The position numbers were made by a program, and so were the translations under genes. From Moniliella sp. 'wahieum' (taxonomy: Eukaryota; Basidiomycota; Moniliellomycetes; Moniliellales; Moniliellaceae): 64,000 bases of DNA. Shown here one piece after another: positions 21,102-32,235 of the stretch; within the stretch, counting starts at the first letter, position 1, and the number at the start of each line of letters is the position of its first letter. Under the pieces are notes generated by a model, which ran no database searches, was not told where the DNA came from, and was given only the letters and a program-made list of their open reading frames with translations. The stretch spans positions 248,001 to 312,000 of the forward strand of contig RSEE01000063.1 of assembly GCA_003971905.1 (NCBI GenBank), read 5' to 3'.

Positions 21102-21723
21102 ATGTCCAACTACCATCAGGACGGAGGCCTGCATCGCCACGCGTCGTACGACAGCGAGCCGACGATGGTGCCAGATCAAGAGCCGCGGGAGCGTGCGGCG
21201 GCTCTTCCGTGGGGCAAGTTCGACTCGAAGGACCACCGGCAGGCGATTCTGCATGCGCTTTATATGGAGAAGAAGAAGAATCACATTCGTTCCCGCACGT
21301 TGAACGAGCGTCGCGCCACGATCAAGGATATGATGGAGCGGAAAAAAAGCAAGAGCGTATTGAGGCGCAAAGGAACCAGGAGCGACAGATGGCGTACGAA
21401 ACGGATGCCAAACCTCTTTTTGCTGCTCTGGCTCGCCGCCCGGACGTGGAGGCCCGACAGGGTGCTGTGGTGGCCCGCTTGAACAATGCGCTGGTCCGGC
21501 ACAACCGCAAGTTGCCTCGTGGTTTCCTGCGCGCCGATCCCATCCCAGTGGGATCGGCTACCATGCCCACCTTACAAAACAAGCTCCAGCAGCTTGAGAT
21601 GTCCTCAAGCAGCTTTCCATTCACACGCGCAACAACAACCTTGGTGTGCTACCGCCCCCTGCTCGCAATTGGAACGCCAATGGGGGCGACTCGAATGCTA
21701 AGCACTTGGGCCCTACTGCTTAA
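21102..21723 (+). CDS. Unrecognised small basic protein, right copy
   Basis: Duplicate of the gene at 10,437-11,056. It starts MSNYHQDGG at 21102 and is collinear with the left copy through LPWGKFDSKDHRQAIL to the end at the TAA at 21721. It has one A fewer than the left copy in the run near 21,345 (seven against eight), shifting the frame after KDMMERKK. A second missing base near 21,605 disturbs the last helical segment. Conversely it is in frame at ARQGAVVARLNN, where the left copy is broken. The two copies therefore carry different defects; each may be an assembly error, or one or both may be decaying. Function unknown. Confidence 0.65.
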
Positions 21724-22285
21724 GCGTTTGGCACTACTCTTTTTTTCTCCTCTCTTTTTGGTCTTTTTCGGGGTCTCTCCATCCGCGCGTTCAATATGAC
21801 TTGTCTTCCGAGCTTCGATATTGGGTGTGCATCTGTAGAGGCTAATGACAGAGAGAGGAACGGGAATGGTAGTCAGACAAGAAATTGTGTGTTGGGAGCT
21901 GCCATAATGGGATGATCGAGAGATGGAACCAGTGAAGATGAAGACGGTGGACGGTTCGACAGGTTTCCCGTACTTACCTCCGCCCCGCCTTCCACCTGAT
22001 AACTGCAGCGAAGGCATTGATAGCGTGAGTCAATGGTGGGGCCGATGTGGGTTAGCCGTTCGAGGTGTGCATGGCGATGGGTTGGGTTTTTACGTCTATG
22101 CCGTCAGTCATCCACGGCCATGTCGGAGCCACCTTTAACTGATCAAACGTTGGTTCAGCATCCAACCGCTTAACCCCTGTGTTAGTATTACCTCATGGCC
22201 TTTCCTCCTGCCATCATGTGTAGCCGCTGTCTAGTAGCTCCATATCGTGCCTCCTTTGCCCATGCTCCTCCTCCACCACAGTCAG

Positions 22286-22781
22286 ATGAAGAGACTTATC
22301 TGAACTCGATCTGAACCCGTCTCGAGGTTGGCAGGTGAGTCCGGGTCGGCGCTGTGGCTGATCCGCACGAAGACATCAAAATGTATTCTGCGTTTTGTGT
22401 ATCACGGCAGTCTCTCCCATCATCCACACTACTCTGAAGTCTGTGAACTCGACGAAAACTGCCCGGACGCAGTGAGCACAATTGTGACACCATGTCATGA
22501 CCACGCGCCGCAGGTTGGAATGACCTGATGGTCAAGGAGCCCCCCCCCCCAGGTACGAGAGCTGGGGGCGGGAGCGGGACCGACGTCCACGGGGGCTCAT
22601 CGAGGAGGACTTTCAAAGTTCACGCTGGGGCAGCACGCTGGCCACTGGTTTGCCCCATAGATAGAGGCGGAACCAAATTGGGGCGGAAGGCTTAATTAGT
22701 AGGCGCCCAGGCATTGCGGGCAGGCCACCTGTTCACGACGGTGGCGCCGACAAACAGCAACCCCACCAGCTCATCGCCACC
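22286..22781. other. Intergenic spacer before thioredoxin
   Basis: Unique sequence outside the right arm. No gene is supported; it should hold the thioredoxin promoter. The start context GCCACCATG at 22,776 is a good eukaryotic initiation site. Confidence 0.45.
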
Positions 22782-23355
22782 ATGCCAGCACCCGTCGATG
22801 TCACGTCGGCCCGCGAACTTGACAGCCTGCTTGCCTCGGCCGGGAACAAGCTGACAGTGATTGACTTCCATGCGTCGTGTATGTGCCCTGCTGCGATGTG
22901 GCCGACACCGACAGTGTACTGACAGGAACCCCCGTTGCGATCCTCGTCTCCTCCTCCCCAGGGTGCGGTCCCTGCCACGCCATTGCCCCTGTCTTTGCAC
23001 GTCTGGCGCAAGCCAACTCGGGCCTGTTCCTGCGTGTAGATACGGACCAGGTCCCGGATCTGGCTCAGCGCTACAGCGTCACCGCCATGCCCACCTTTGT
23101 CTTCATCAAGAACAAGGCTGTTGTGGACACGCTGCGCGGAGCGGACGCCGCTGGTCTGCAGAGGCTCATCGCCAAGCACGCCACGCCCACCTCTTTTTCT
23201 GGCAGTGGGCATACGCTTTCAGGTACTTCTTCTTCGGCTGCTGGAAGGGGGCGCGCGACACCCATCACCCCAGACTTTTCCTCCTGGTTGAGTTCCGTCC
23301 ATGCCTTCCCCTCTTCCTCTTGGTTGTGTACGGCCTGTACGTGATCAACATGTGA
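22782..23355 (+). CDS. Thioredoxin with a probable C-terminal membrane tail
   Basis: Thioredoxins reduce protein disulfides using electrons from thioredoxin reductase (here at 8,672-9,664). Exon 1 (22,782-22,878) encodes MPAPVDVTSARELDSLLASA and VIDFHAS. The intron (GTATGT at 22,879 to CCCAG at 22,961) splits the Trp codon of the WCGPC active site. Exon 2 gives CGPCHAIAPVFARLAQAN, VDTDQVPDLAQRYSVTAMPT (cis-Pro), FVFIKNKAVV and LQRLIAKHA, a complete thioredoxin fold. It then extends by about 60 residues: a Ser/Thr/Gly-rich linker and, in the frame reached by one base change near 23,310, FPLFLLVVYGLYVINM and a stop at 23,355. That would be a tail anchor. Without the frame change the protein ends at 23,344 without it. 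Confidence 0.85.
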
Positions 23356-24336
23356 CGATGGTGTGTGGCGCATTGTCTCCCGCAACTGTTTGCATTGTAT
23401 TCTCATTTGACTCTTTTCACGACCACTCTTTTGGCTTGCCTTGGTAGAACTGAGGACCACACCTCCATGGCCTCTACGCAGCCCGTCTGAGAATGTGAAT
23501 GCTGCCTAACCTCTCAGCGCCAGGGACTCGTCTTGTGGGTTCGATGGATACCTTGCAAATCCCAACATTCTCCTCCCAAACTCAGCTGCGTGCCACGTTG
23601 AAGCGATCTTTGCCAGTTTTGCGTTCTTGTTCCCATGATCTGCATGATCAACGCTCCGCCTCATCCTGGCTGCGGCTGAGTGCCATATCTCAGCATCCCA
23701 GATTCGAAAATATCTGCGTTTTGAATGCAGAGCCCACCATTACCACAAGTCAAGGAAGGTTCTGAGCTGCAGTCAACTCTCTTTAGTTAGTGGGGATGAC
23801 CCTATCCTCTCCCGCTTCCCCTGTGATTATGAATGCAGAGCCAGTCTGTCGCCGCAGGCCTTTCCGGGATAGTTCAGTACCAAAAGCTCTTCGATAGAAG
23901 TAAGCCGGAGAACTTCACTTCACCTCTCTCCGCTCCTCGCTGTCTCCCCCAACGAACAATCGACGAAGACGCCATTGAGCATAAGATATCTTCGCTGCTC
24001 GCTGTGCTGACTATGCCCTCAACGTTCAACAAACGTTGAACGTGTTGAACGCCGCCCGGCTATCTAGGTTTACTGGTTACCCACGAAGGGAGGGGAGCGG
24101 GAGAGCCGCGCTTGCCGTGCAGCAGAGCGAATGCCAACCCTTCAATCCTCCACTGAATGTGGGGCCATACCCCTGCACCGCCCTAAGTACTGCCACATCA
24201 CTCCGAAAGCCTCTTCCACCCTTACTGCCTCGTGAGTTCTCTTCCTAACCTGTGCTCTGACTCCGCTATGTTGTGGATGCAGTATCATGAGGTGCGAATT
24301 GACCAAAAATTATACAGGGTACAATGAAAAAGCGCC
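23356..24336. other. Intergenic spacer
   Basis: Between the thioredoxin and the 3' end of malate dehydrogenase. No gene is supported. A TCAACGT-type cluster sits at about 24,019-24,050 (TCAACGT TCAAC then TGAACGTG TTGAACG). Confidence 0.45.
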
Positions 24337-25545
24337 TCACAAGTTGGCCACAAACGACACACCCTTGGAGATGTTGCCGGCCAGATCAGTGACGGCCTGC
24401 TTAATCAGACCGCTCTCGTACTCCGACACCTTGCCCAACGAGTGGATCTTCTCCACACCGTTGGGGCCCAGGGATCGGAACACTAAAGAACTGAGTCTCG
24501 GTGCCAATGACCTCCTGCACCGCCTTGGCGCCCGTAGGCTCCGAAGCCAAGTCCACAAACGAGTACTCCACCTTGGTGGTCTTACCCGCCGCTGCGTCCA
24601 GCACAGCCAGAGCAAAGCGCGCCCCGGCGTAGGCCATCGACAGCGTTGCACTACCCCCACCGTTCTTGGCCTTGACCACTTCGTCACCGCCAAACTGGAT
24701 GCGGTTCGTCAGAGCCTCAATCTTGGCTTGGTCGACCGACTGGAAATGATGCGGCGTTAGCGTGCTGCAAGCAGAGGGAAAGGAAGAGGGGAACGTACAA
24801 TGCTGGGTGTCGTCTGGCTGAGGAGGGGGACGATGGTCAGGCCCGAGTGGCCACCAATGACCGGCACTGAGTAGCTGCTGGCCTCCTGAGGCTTCCCTGC
24901 CGCCTCCGAGACAAAGGTGCTGGCGCGCACCACGTCGAGAGTAGTGACACCAAAGAGGCGTTTGGGGTCGTACACGCCCTTCTTCTTGAGCGTCTCGGCA
25001 AACACGGGGACAGTCGAGTTGACCGGGTTGGAGATGACCAGGACAAACGCCTTGGGCGCCGCAGTGGCAATGCCCTCGGCAATGCCCGCGCAAATCTTGG
25101 CATTCACATTGAACAGATCGTCACGAGTCATGCCCGGCTTGCGCGGCACGCCGGCAGGAATCACGACGATGTCAGCCCCCTTGAGCGCGGCAAGCAGCCC
25201 ATCGTTCTCAGGCAAAAAGCCCTGCACAGTAGAGGCCGTGTCAATGTGCGACAAGTCGGCAGCGACGCCAGGTGCGTTAACCACGTCGTACAGCGACAAC
25301 TCGGTGATGGCGCTCGAGTTCTTCAGCAACAGCGAGAGCGGCTGACCTGCGCGTCCATCATGCCACGTCAGTATTCCATCTTGTTACCAGCAGGGAGGGA
25401 GGGGGGTTAGGCATGAGGCAGAGATGCCCGGCACGTACCGATTCCGCCAGCGGCACCACTAGATGGGAGGCGAAGACACAGTCAGGCTTGGGTCCAGGCA
25501 GTCGGGCGCAGGGGGGAGCACGTACATAACGACAGCCTTGACCAT
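24337..25545 (-). CDS. Malate dehydrogenase
   Basis: Interconverts malate and oxaloacetate with NAD. Four exons are seen: 25,526-25,545, 25,439-25,458, 24,799-25,346 and 24,337-24,739, all three introns starting GTACG and ending AG. Spliced, the start reads MVKAVVIGAAGGIGQPLSLL (NAD-binding GxxGxxG), then [75 protein letters not shown] (catalytic His) and [15 protein letters not shown] near the end. Length is about 330 residues. There is no N-terminal extension, so the product is predicted cytosolic. One indel near 24,475 shifts the frame between QFFSVPI and GPNGVEKI. Very small first exons are a notable feature. Confidence 0.92.
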
Positions 25546-27347
25546 GGTGGGAGAGTAGAGGTGTGGGGGAGGCGGGGACGGTGGTGGACGCGGGTGGGGG
25601 TGGGGGGGTGGGGGCGAAGAGACACCCTGCGGACGGGTGGGCGTTGTATTTATGCGCGTCGGCAGCTGGCTGGGCCTGAGCCACTGCTGGCCCCCATCCG
25701 GGCCGACCGGGTGGCTGGCGTGGACGGGGCCGAACCCTACTGCGTGCGCGGGATAACGGCGCTGGGCGGTGACGCGGCAAGGCGACGTGGGAGGCAGCGT
25801 GTGTGCCGCCCGAGGCCCGTGCACACCCACACCCGCAGCGCAGGCGCAGCACCGCGGGACTGTCCGCACCTGCGCCCAACGCACACGCCCCACGCCTCCC
25901 CGCCGGCACCGCGCGACGATGATGTGTGGCCGCTGATCAATCCGTCGTGGCTGCCATCCTTCCGCCCCAGCGAGCGGCTCCAGCCCCGTTGTCCCTCGGT
26001 TTAAGGCCGCAGCACCCCAGCCCTTTGCGGCTCCGCCCTGCCTCGCCCGCCCGCCTGCGCCTCGCCTCCGTCCCCCCTCAAGCTCCACACTACAAATCAT
26101 CACCTGCTCCTCCTAACCCCCTCCAACCCTTCCTAACCCCTACACCCACTGTCACTACCACCACCGTCCATCTTCGTGCCCCGGCCATCCGCATTCGTCT
26201 CCTGCGCTCGTTCCGCCGCCCCAGACCGGGCACGCACAACCTCGTCGGGCCCGTCCGGAACGGCATGGCGGGGCAACCCGGGATGCGGCGGCCCGGGCGG
26301 CCCGGGCCCAGCGGCCTGAGCTCCGCCCGCACTGGGCCACTCTTTGCTTTTCACATGTCACACCGCACCAATCTATGGCTGATGCATTGCTGACTACGCG
26401 GACGCTCGGGTCCAGTCTTGGCCTCCCCCGGAACCCATCTTCCTCTCCCCCCGCGACCCACAAAGCCTTGCCGATCCACTGCATCCCGCGTCCGCCCGCC
26501 CGTCGTGTCCGGTCGTGCGCGCTACCCGGGCGCGGCTGCACTCCAGCCCGGACCCCCGGCGCTCCCGGGACGCGACTGTCCGAGGCCTGGTGCTTTCACC
26601 AAAAAGTGGCACGTCACCGTCACATTTATATGTTGCCCACATGACTATCTGCATGACCCGCCTGAGTATAACGATGCCACTCCCCGCGTCATTCCATCTT
26701 ACTGCGTTGGTCACGATTGTGTCTTCTCGCTGCAGGTCCTGCATCTGCCGCACCAGTTCAAGCCACAGGCGGTTTACTTGTTGCGATGCGATAGGCTACA
26801 TGGGCGTCAGCACATTTGGCATTTGGAATAGGGAGTGCACGAGTGCACCTCAAACTGAGGCCTGCGGGCCTCAGAGCCTTAGGCGGCTCAGACCTCTTGT
26901 GGCTCGTGCAGTGCGGAAAGAATATATGCAGGGCGTGGTTCCGAGAAGAGAGGCACAGGAGAAAAGCCATGAGCGCGAGATCTGGCAAGGGACTGACCGG
27001 TGGATTGTGACACGTGTTGAGCGGCACGTGATTAATGATCAACTGAAGTTGAAATGATCTGGAATTGAAACGGAAGACGGAGAACCGATAACACGATAGC
27101 GCTATTGGTCGTTCTTAAAGCTTAATCCTTGTTCGGCTTGAACGTCTTGAACGTTCAACCATTCACATGCCACACGTCACGTGCGTTCCACTGATGACAT
27201 CATGCATGATCATGCCCACTCCGAGTCACGTATGCAGCCTTTACTTGGTCCAGCCACCTCGAGGCCCAGTCCTCGCCCGCGCGAATAAACGAGGAGCTGT
27301 CGCCGCCTGTTAGTGTACCCCTCGGTATCGCTCACCCCCCCTCGCCT
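25546..27347. other. Intergenic spacer
   Basis: About 1.8 kb between the divergently oriented malate dehydrogenase and phosphatase genes. The first kilobase is very GC-rich and open in several frames without any recognisable domain. A TGAACGT/TCAAC cluster lies at about 27,135-27,160, and a TGAGGCC/CAGGCC patch at about 26,855-26,875. Confidence 0.4.
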
Positions 27348-28332
27348 ATGCCCAAGACTGTGTATCTCTGCCGCCACGGCCAGGCTGAGCATGTACGTGT
27401 TTTGTCTCATCCCCCCCCATCTCACTGTTGCGGCGCTTTTTGTTTTTGACACCCCTATCCATCGGGCTTGGGTGGTGTGGCTGCGCTTCCTGCGCAACCC
27501 AGCTCGCCGCGCTCGTCTCCATCTATGTCATTTTCCCCAGAACGTAGCCAATGACTTGTCCATTTTCGACCCTCCTCTCACCAAACTCGGTGAGATGCAA
27601 TGTGATCGCGTAGCCAACGACCCGAAAGCCGACCGTGTGCGCCGTCACATCCAGCTCATCGCCAGCAGCCCGCTCAAGCGCACACTTCAAACCACCCTCC
27701 TCGCGTGGCCTCAGCCCATTGCGCGTCTTGGTGGCCCTCAATCCCTCTACGTCGTCCTCCCCCAGCTACAAGAATGTGGATCCCAGCCATGCGACACGGG
27801 CTCCTCCCGCTCCCTCCTCGACGCCGACCCGGACCTTCCGCCGCTCGACCTAAGTCACTTGACACCAGGGTGGAACGAGAAGGAGGGCCTGTACGCTGTG
27901 GACCGGTCGGCGTTCGAAGCTCGTGCGGCCTCGGTACGGGCATGGATCAAGACCCGCCCTGAGGACACCTTCCTCCTTGTCAGCCACTTCAACTTTCTCA
28001 ACATCCTCACCAACACCAAGACCGGCTGGGCCAATACCGAAGTCCAGGAATGGCAACTCGATCCGGCCTCCCCGCTCCCTGATCCGCCACTCACCTTTGT
28101 CAGCCGAATCACCAGAGATGGCTCGTTTGTCGGTACCGCTCGTGACCCTGCGCTTGTCGCGCCCCAGCCGCCACCCGCCCTGCCTTCCACGGCCCTGACG
28201 GACTTGGTGCCGCCCGTGGACTCGTTTGGCTTGGACAAGAAACACAACCTTGATTTGGTTCTAGAGGACTCGCTGGTCGCGGTAGAGGGGAGGATAAACG
28301 CGCCCACCATCGGAGTCGAGGTGCAGGAGTAG
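27348..28332 (+). CDS. Pmu1-like histidine phosphatase (phosphoglycerate mutase superfamily)
   Basis: Fungal Pmu1-type proteins are phosphoglycerate-mutase-fold phosphatases of poorly known substrate. Exon 1 (27,348-27,392) encodes MPKTVYLCRHGQAEH, with the catalytic RHG. The intron (GTACGT at 27,393 to CCCCAG at 27,540) is followed by exon 2 with NVANDLSIFDPPLTKLGEMQ, the typical Pmu1 NVA-DPPLTxLG motif, then IASSPLKRTLQTTLLA (second phosphate-binding Arg), DTFLLVSHFNFLNIL (second catalytic His, SHF in place of SHG) and the stop at 28,332. The total of 278 residues is intact with no frame problem. Unlike the homologue at 15,461 its RHG motif is complete. Confidence 0.85.
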
Positions 28333-28621
28333 ACTGCATGACGTTGATACTCACTCGGTGGTAGTGGAGAAGCACACGAAGAAAGTGCATCTCTCCCACT
28401 TTGGCTGATTCCACCCTTTTTCGCCCACCCTTCTGCCTCGGGTTGCCCTTAACATCCTCTGCCCCATCTGGGTGCCCTGGCTCTTGGGCCGCATCACTCG
28501 GGGTTGGAAACGACGGATTTCTCAATATCCGATTCAGCTGCTTCGCCTGTTGACCTCCTGGAGAAATGAGGGCAAGGCGCCAGTACTGTGAGTCAAGTGG
28601 ATCGTGTTGTCCGTAGGCGGT

Positions 28622-28655
28622 GGGCCTCCTGTCCTCCTGTCCTCCTGTCCTCCTT
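28622..28655 (+). repeat. 8-bp tandem repeat (GTCCTCCT-like), about four units
   Basis: Four consecutive copies of CCTCCTGT, the last imperfect. A simple tandem repeat in the 3' flank of the Pmu1-like gene. Confidence 0.75.
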
Positions 28656-28913
28656 TCTGGAGACTAGGATGCACGCGCCTCGCTACCCCATGTGCTCACC
28701 GTTGCACTTCAACTGAAAGTTCGCCTCGTGTGCATCGGCTTCCACACGGCCGAGATGTCCCACCCTTGTGTCCGGGCTGTGGCATTACCTTCATTTCACC
28801 AAGTGCCTCGTCACCAGCACTGGTGCAGTGCTTGGTTCTTCGGCTTCCTATAGGGTAGTCCCTGCTGCCACAATCTATTTGTGTCAATCGTGTCTTCATC
28901 TAATGGTCTGCTT

Positions 28914-28934
28914 TGAAGCTTGAAGCTTGAAGCT
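28914..28934 (+). repeat. Heptad array (TGAAGCT)3
   Basis: Three perfect copies of TGA plus palindromic AGCT, followed by TCA. First clear perfect triplet of the heptad family in this window. Confidence 0.9.
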
Positions 28935-29218
28935 TCATAGAGATCTTTTTGATTCAGTCACCAGTCACCAGAGAGGACGGAACCCCCTGCGAGCTCGTGA
29001 TGCATAACGTCATGTCTCCTAGAAATTCTATCGGACAGCAAAGCTGTGAATGCGGTGGTGGTTCAACGACAGGTGGGACTAGGCCCAGGAGAGAAAAGAA
29101 CGAGAGAGAGGGATCGTGAAGTCGGGCACAAGACCAGTCTGGGGCCCGATCGAGCTTCAACGTTCAACAGCTGGTTCGGCGCATCCATATGCTTCCACCG
29201 AAACATGTATCCTCCGAG

Positions 29219-29265
29219 CATCGATCATCGATCATCACATGCACCACATGTCACATGTCACATGC
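29219..29265 (+). repeat. Heptad cluster: ATCGATC units then (TCACATG)2
   Basis: Two TCGATCA units at 29,221-29,234, then CACATG and two perfect TCACATG units at 29,245-29,264. Another perfect (TCACATG)2 is at 29,482-29,495. Confidence 0.85.
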
Positions 29266-29799
29266 GTCACCCCAACCGTCGTCTCTCCGGCCCGGGCCAC
29301 ACCAGTGCCACACCAGCCTGCCACACACTCGCCACTCAGAAGCGCTCAGAACTCGGAACTACCCACTCGGCACAGCCATGGTGAATTGTCACCACGTCAC
29401 CCTGTCACCACGCTGACACCACATCCCACATGTCCAACTGGTCACGCGGTCACGTGCCACCTGTCACAGGTGTCCTGTGCGTCACATGTCACATGTCTCG
29501 GTCTCTTACGCTTACTGAGTAATAACCACCTACTGAAGAGACTGGAGGTACTAGGTACTAGGCACTGAGGACACTGGCGATACTGCGTACTGACTAGGGA
29601 ATAGTGACTGCCCTCAGGAGTTAGTCACTACTGTCACGAGCCGTGCTGCTCAGCCTGAGCGCTGCTCACGCTGCACGACGTCCAATGTGCTACAGCACCC
29701 ACACCGACAGGGGACCCATGGCGCGTGACGTGACGGAGGAAAGGTACAATTTCGGATAAGGTCCCGAGACCGGGCCCCGGGTACATGGTACATGGCGCA

Positions 29800-29835
29800 T
29801 GATGCATGAGATCATGAGATCTGAGATCTGAGATC
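29800..29835 (+). repeat. Composite heptad array: TGATGCA, TGAGATC, then (TGAGATC)3
   Basis: TGA+TGCA at 29,800-29,806, TGA+GATC at 29,807-29,813, one extra A, then three perfect TGA+GATC units at 29,815-29,835. The tetramer changes while TGA stays in register. Confidence 0.88.
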
Positions 29836-30604
29836 GTAGATCGAGAGACGAATGAGATTCATGATGCATGGATGCATGAAAGGAGAGACGGGACCACGCA
29901 GGGATGTGGTGTTGCATAGCCTGTGTGTGGGAGAAGCCAACGTTGAACGTCGATCAATTTGATCGAACTAGGTCAAGTTGAATATTGAATCAAGTTCCAA
30001 GCTCTCCCAGGCTCTCCCAAGTATCCCATTCCCACCCTGAGCACCCAGGAACAAGACATGGGCGGAAAGGGGGGGGAGACAGCGAGCAACGAGGCGCAGG
30101 GCTGCCAGTGGGAAGTCAAGGAGGGCGACATCTGAGAGAGGAAACAAGAAGGTCGTGGGACGGGAACGAGAATATGAAATGGGAACAGGAACCAAGGAAG
30201 GAATCAAAGCAGGAATCGAATGAGCTCAAAGGGAGCGATATGAGTAGGGGTTCTGAGGATCCACTCAGAGGCCATCTTGGTTGCGCTGCTCAGGTTAGGA
30301 GTAGAGCGCGGGACGAGGATTTCAAGGGCCAGGAGGGCAGAACTGGTGTGCTGAAAGAGAGAGAAAGAAAACAAGAGGTGGCGCCAGGACGGTGGCGAGG
30401 GAAAGGGGTCACCCAACAATTTCTCGTTGTGTTGGGCGCCGGAAGGTCAAAGCGGACAATCAATATAGGACGAGAAGAAGAAAGGTCGGAACCCACTGGT
30501 ACAAGAAACAGAGTGAATACCAGTGGAATGCGACGGCATCGTAAAACTGTAGGCCGGCCCTGTGCTGGCGCAGGTCCGATTGGGATAGAAAAGGGTAGGC
30601 CCTA

Positions 30605-32032
30605 TTACCCGCTCCGGGTCGAGTGGGACGGATTGGCCGAGTCGAGGAAGGCTGGGTGGTGCAGGCCGCCACGGCGGGATGCACGTCGCGGGGCTCGGGA
30701 AATGGTACGGATCGGCACTGTTCCCGATCCCGAGGAGCTGGACGTTCCAGAGGACTGGGAAGCTTTTCCTGCAGCAAGCTGATGGCCAGAGATGCGTTTA
30801 CGATGCACCGACGATTGGCACGTTGCGCCAATACCAAGGCGAACGCACCGTGCACATGGTCGTGCATCGTCACAGCCTTTGGAAGAGCGTTGGCAAGATA
30901 AGCAGGCGTTACGCACTTGCTTGCGTTTCTTGCGCACCTGCGGCTTGGCACCGTCGCGATTCCCTTCCACGGGGAGGAGGAGGAGCCGATGGGATCGTTG
31001 GGATGACTGGGAACAGGCTGGGTGGACGGTACGAGAGCAGAAGGGGAAGGGGGCGGCGGCTCAGTAGTTCCTTCTTTTCCGCTGCGCTTCTCTGACATCT
31101 CTCCAGCTCCTCCGGCTTGCCAGTACGGAAAAATAGACGAATCCTCCTTCAACCAGTGCAGCATCTTCTGGTTGCGGATCAGGCGCACCGAGCCCCCCAA
31201 AGGATGATGTTCCAATTCCCTTCGCGCATGGGGCTGCCGAGAAAAAGAATTAGAGCCCGTCAGCTCGGAAGGGTCCATGGGGCTGGTACAATCCAAGGGT
31301 GTGGACCCAGCGGCCGTGCCAGGGATGGAAGCACGGTAGGCGATCGAAGGTTGACTGAGGATTGGAGCAGAGGCCAGCGCCGGGGACGATAGCCGGCCCC
31401 GATTCTCCAGCCAGCGAGCTTGGCTTGGCTCCCACGGAATGGAACGATAAGGGGGAGCGGGAGGGTCGCCTGAGAAAGGGAGGGGATGGCCCGGCGGGCG
31501 GAGAGAGATGTGTTGAGGAAGTGTGCCGGGGAAAGGGGTCGTTGATGTGGATAGAAGGCTGGAAGAAACGGGAGCTGGTCGAATTGGCGCTCATGCCCGA
31601 ACACAAACTGAGACGGTAGGGCTCAACATGGATTTCCCATGCCGGGTCGAGTGAGGTGCGGGTCTGCAGAAACGGAGGGGCAAGGGGGAGACGGGGATGG
31701 GCCGGGGGACTGGAGGAGGGCAACGACGGTGGGGGCTTGGAAAAGGTTGCAAGGTGCCTGGGATACCCCTGAAGGTGGCCCGTTTGTCCACTACAGCCTG
31801 CTCTGTGCCGGGGGAGATGTGCATGGCAGGGCCCAGCCGGTAGAGGCGGCGTGTCGAGGTGCGGAGAGGGAGATGGTGATGACGGGGGTGGGGATGCTGC
31901 TGCGGCAGAGGCAGGTGGCGGTGGCGGGTGGGTGTGAAGCCTACCGACGTGCCGGAGGCGTGCGGAGGATGCGACCCAAGGAACGGGGACGGTGGATGGT
32001 GCGGAACACGCACGCCACAGGCGGCTGCTCAA
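30605..32032 (-). CDS. Zn(II)2Cys6 fungal transcription factor
   Basis: Near its C-terminal end (about 30,785-30,910) the minus strand encodes KKRKQVRNACLSCQRSSKGC followed by DDARPCARCVRLGIGATC: a complete C-x2-C-x6-C-x5-C-x2-C-x8-C zinc cluster with the CDxxRPCxRC core seen in Ert1/gluconeogenesis-type factors. Upstream is a Ser/Pro-rich region with MDPSELTGSNSF (ATG at 31,278) and further Pro-rich sequence to about 32,030; one frame jump lies near 30,960. After the cluster come a basic stretch, a Ser/Gly run and a stop at 30,605. The position of the start is unresolved. A zinc cluster close to the C-terminus is unusual for the family, which normally has it N-terminal. Confidence 0.65.
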
Positions 32033-32156
32033 CCGTGCAACCGAACGTTCAACCCAACCTCAGCCTCGGCCGCACCTCAGCCTGAGGCCTGAAGCTCAGG
32101 CGAGAGCTGCTGGGAGCGGTGCCGCAACTATGTACATCCTCGGCGCCATCTTCGCT

Positions 32157-32235
32157 GCCAGAGCCAGAAGCCTCCAGAGCCAGAAGCCTCCACAGCCAGA
32201 AGCCGCCAGAGCAGCCAGGGCAGCCAGAGCCTGCC
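32157..32235 (+). repeat. CCAGAGCCAGAAGCCT tandem repeat
   Basis: About four to five imperfect units of a CCAGAGCCAGAAGCCT-like sequence, degenerating into CAGCCAGAGC units. Non-coding as far as can be seen. Confidence 0.65.

Larger units (their letters stand above)
19530..22285 (-). repeat. Right arm of large inverted duplication
   Basis: Reverse complement of about 9,860-12,640. At the outer end it includes the thioredoxin reductase upstream region and stops just after the first four presequence codons (near 22,272), then becomes unrelated. Because it contains only a stub of TRR1 it is the derived copy and the left arm is the source. It carries the second copy of the small basic-protein gene. 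Confidence 0.88.
28333..30604. other. Gene-poor spacer rich in 7-bp repeats
   Basis: No supported gene. A plus-strand open frame at 29,985-30,782 is a shadow of low-complexity DNA opposite the Zn2Cys6 gene. Contains an 8-bp tandem repeat at 28,622-28,655 and the heptad clusters listed separately. Confidence 0.45.

Noticed and set aside
9860-22285. Inverted duplication as terminal repeats of one giant transposon
   Set aside because: The arms contain ordinary gene and promoter sequence (TRR1 upstream region, basic-protein gene), no target duplication is visible, and the enclosed genes are normal cellular genes.
29985-30782. Plus-strand open frame of 265 codons
   Set aside because: Charged low-complexity translation, partly opposite the Zn2Cys6 gene, with no domain and no good start context.
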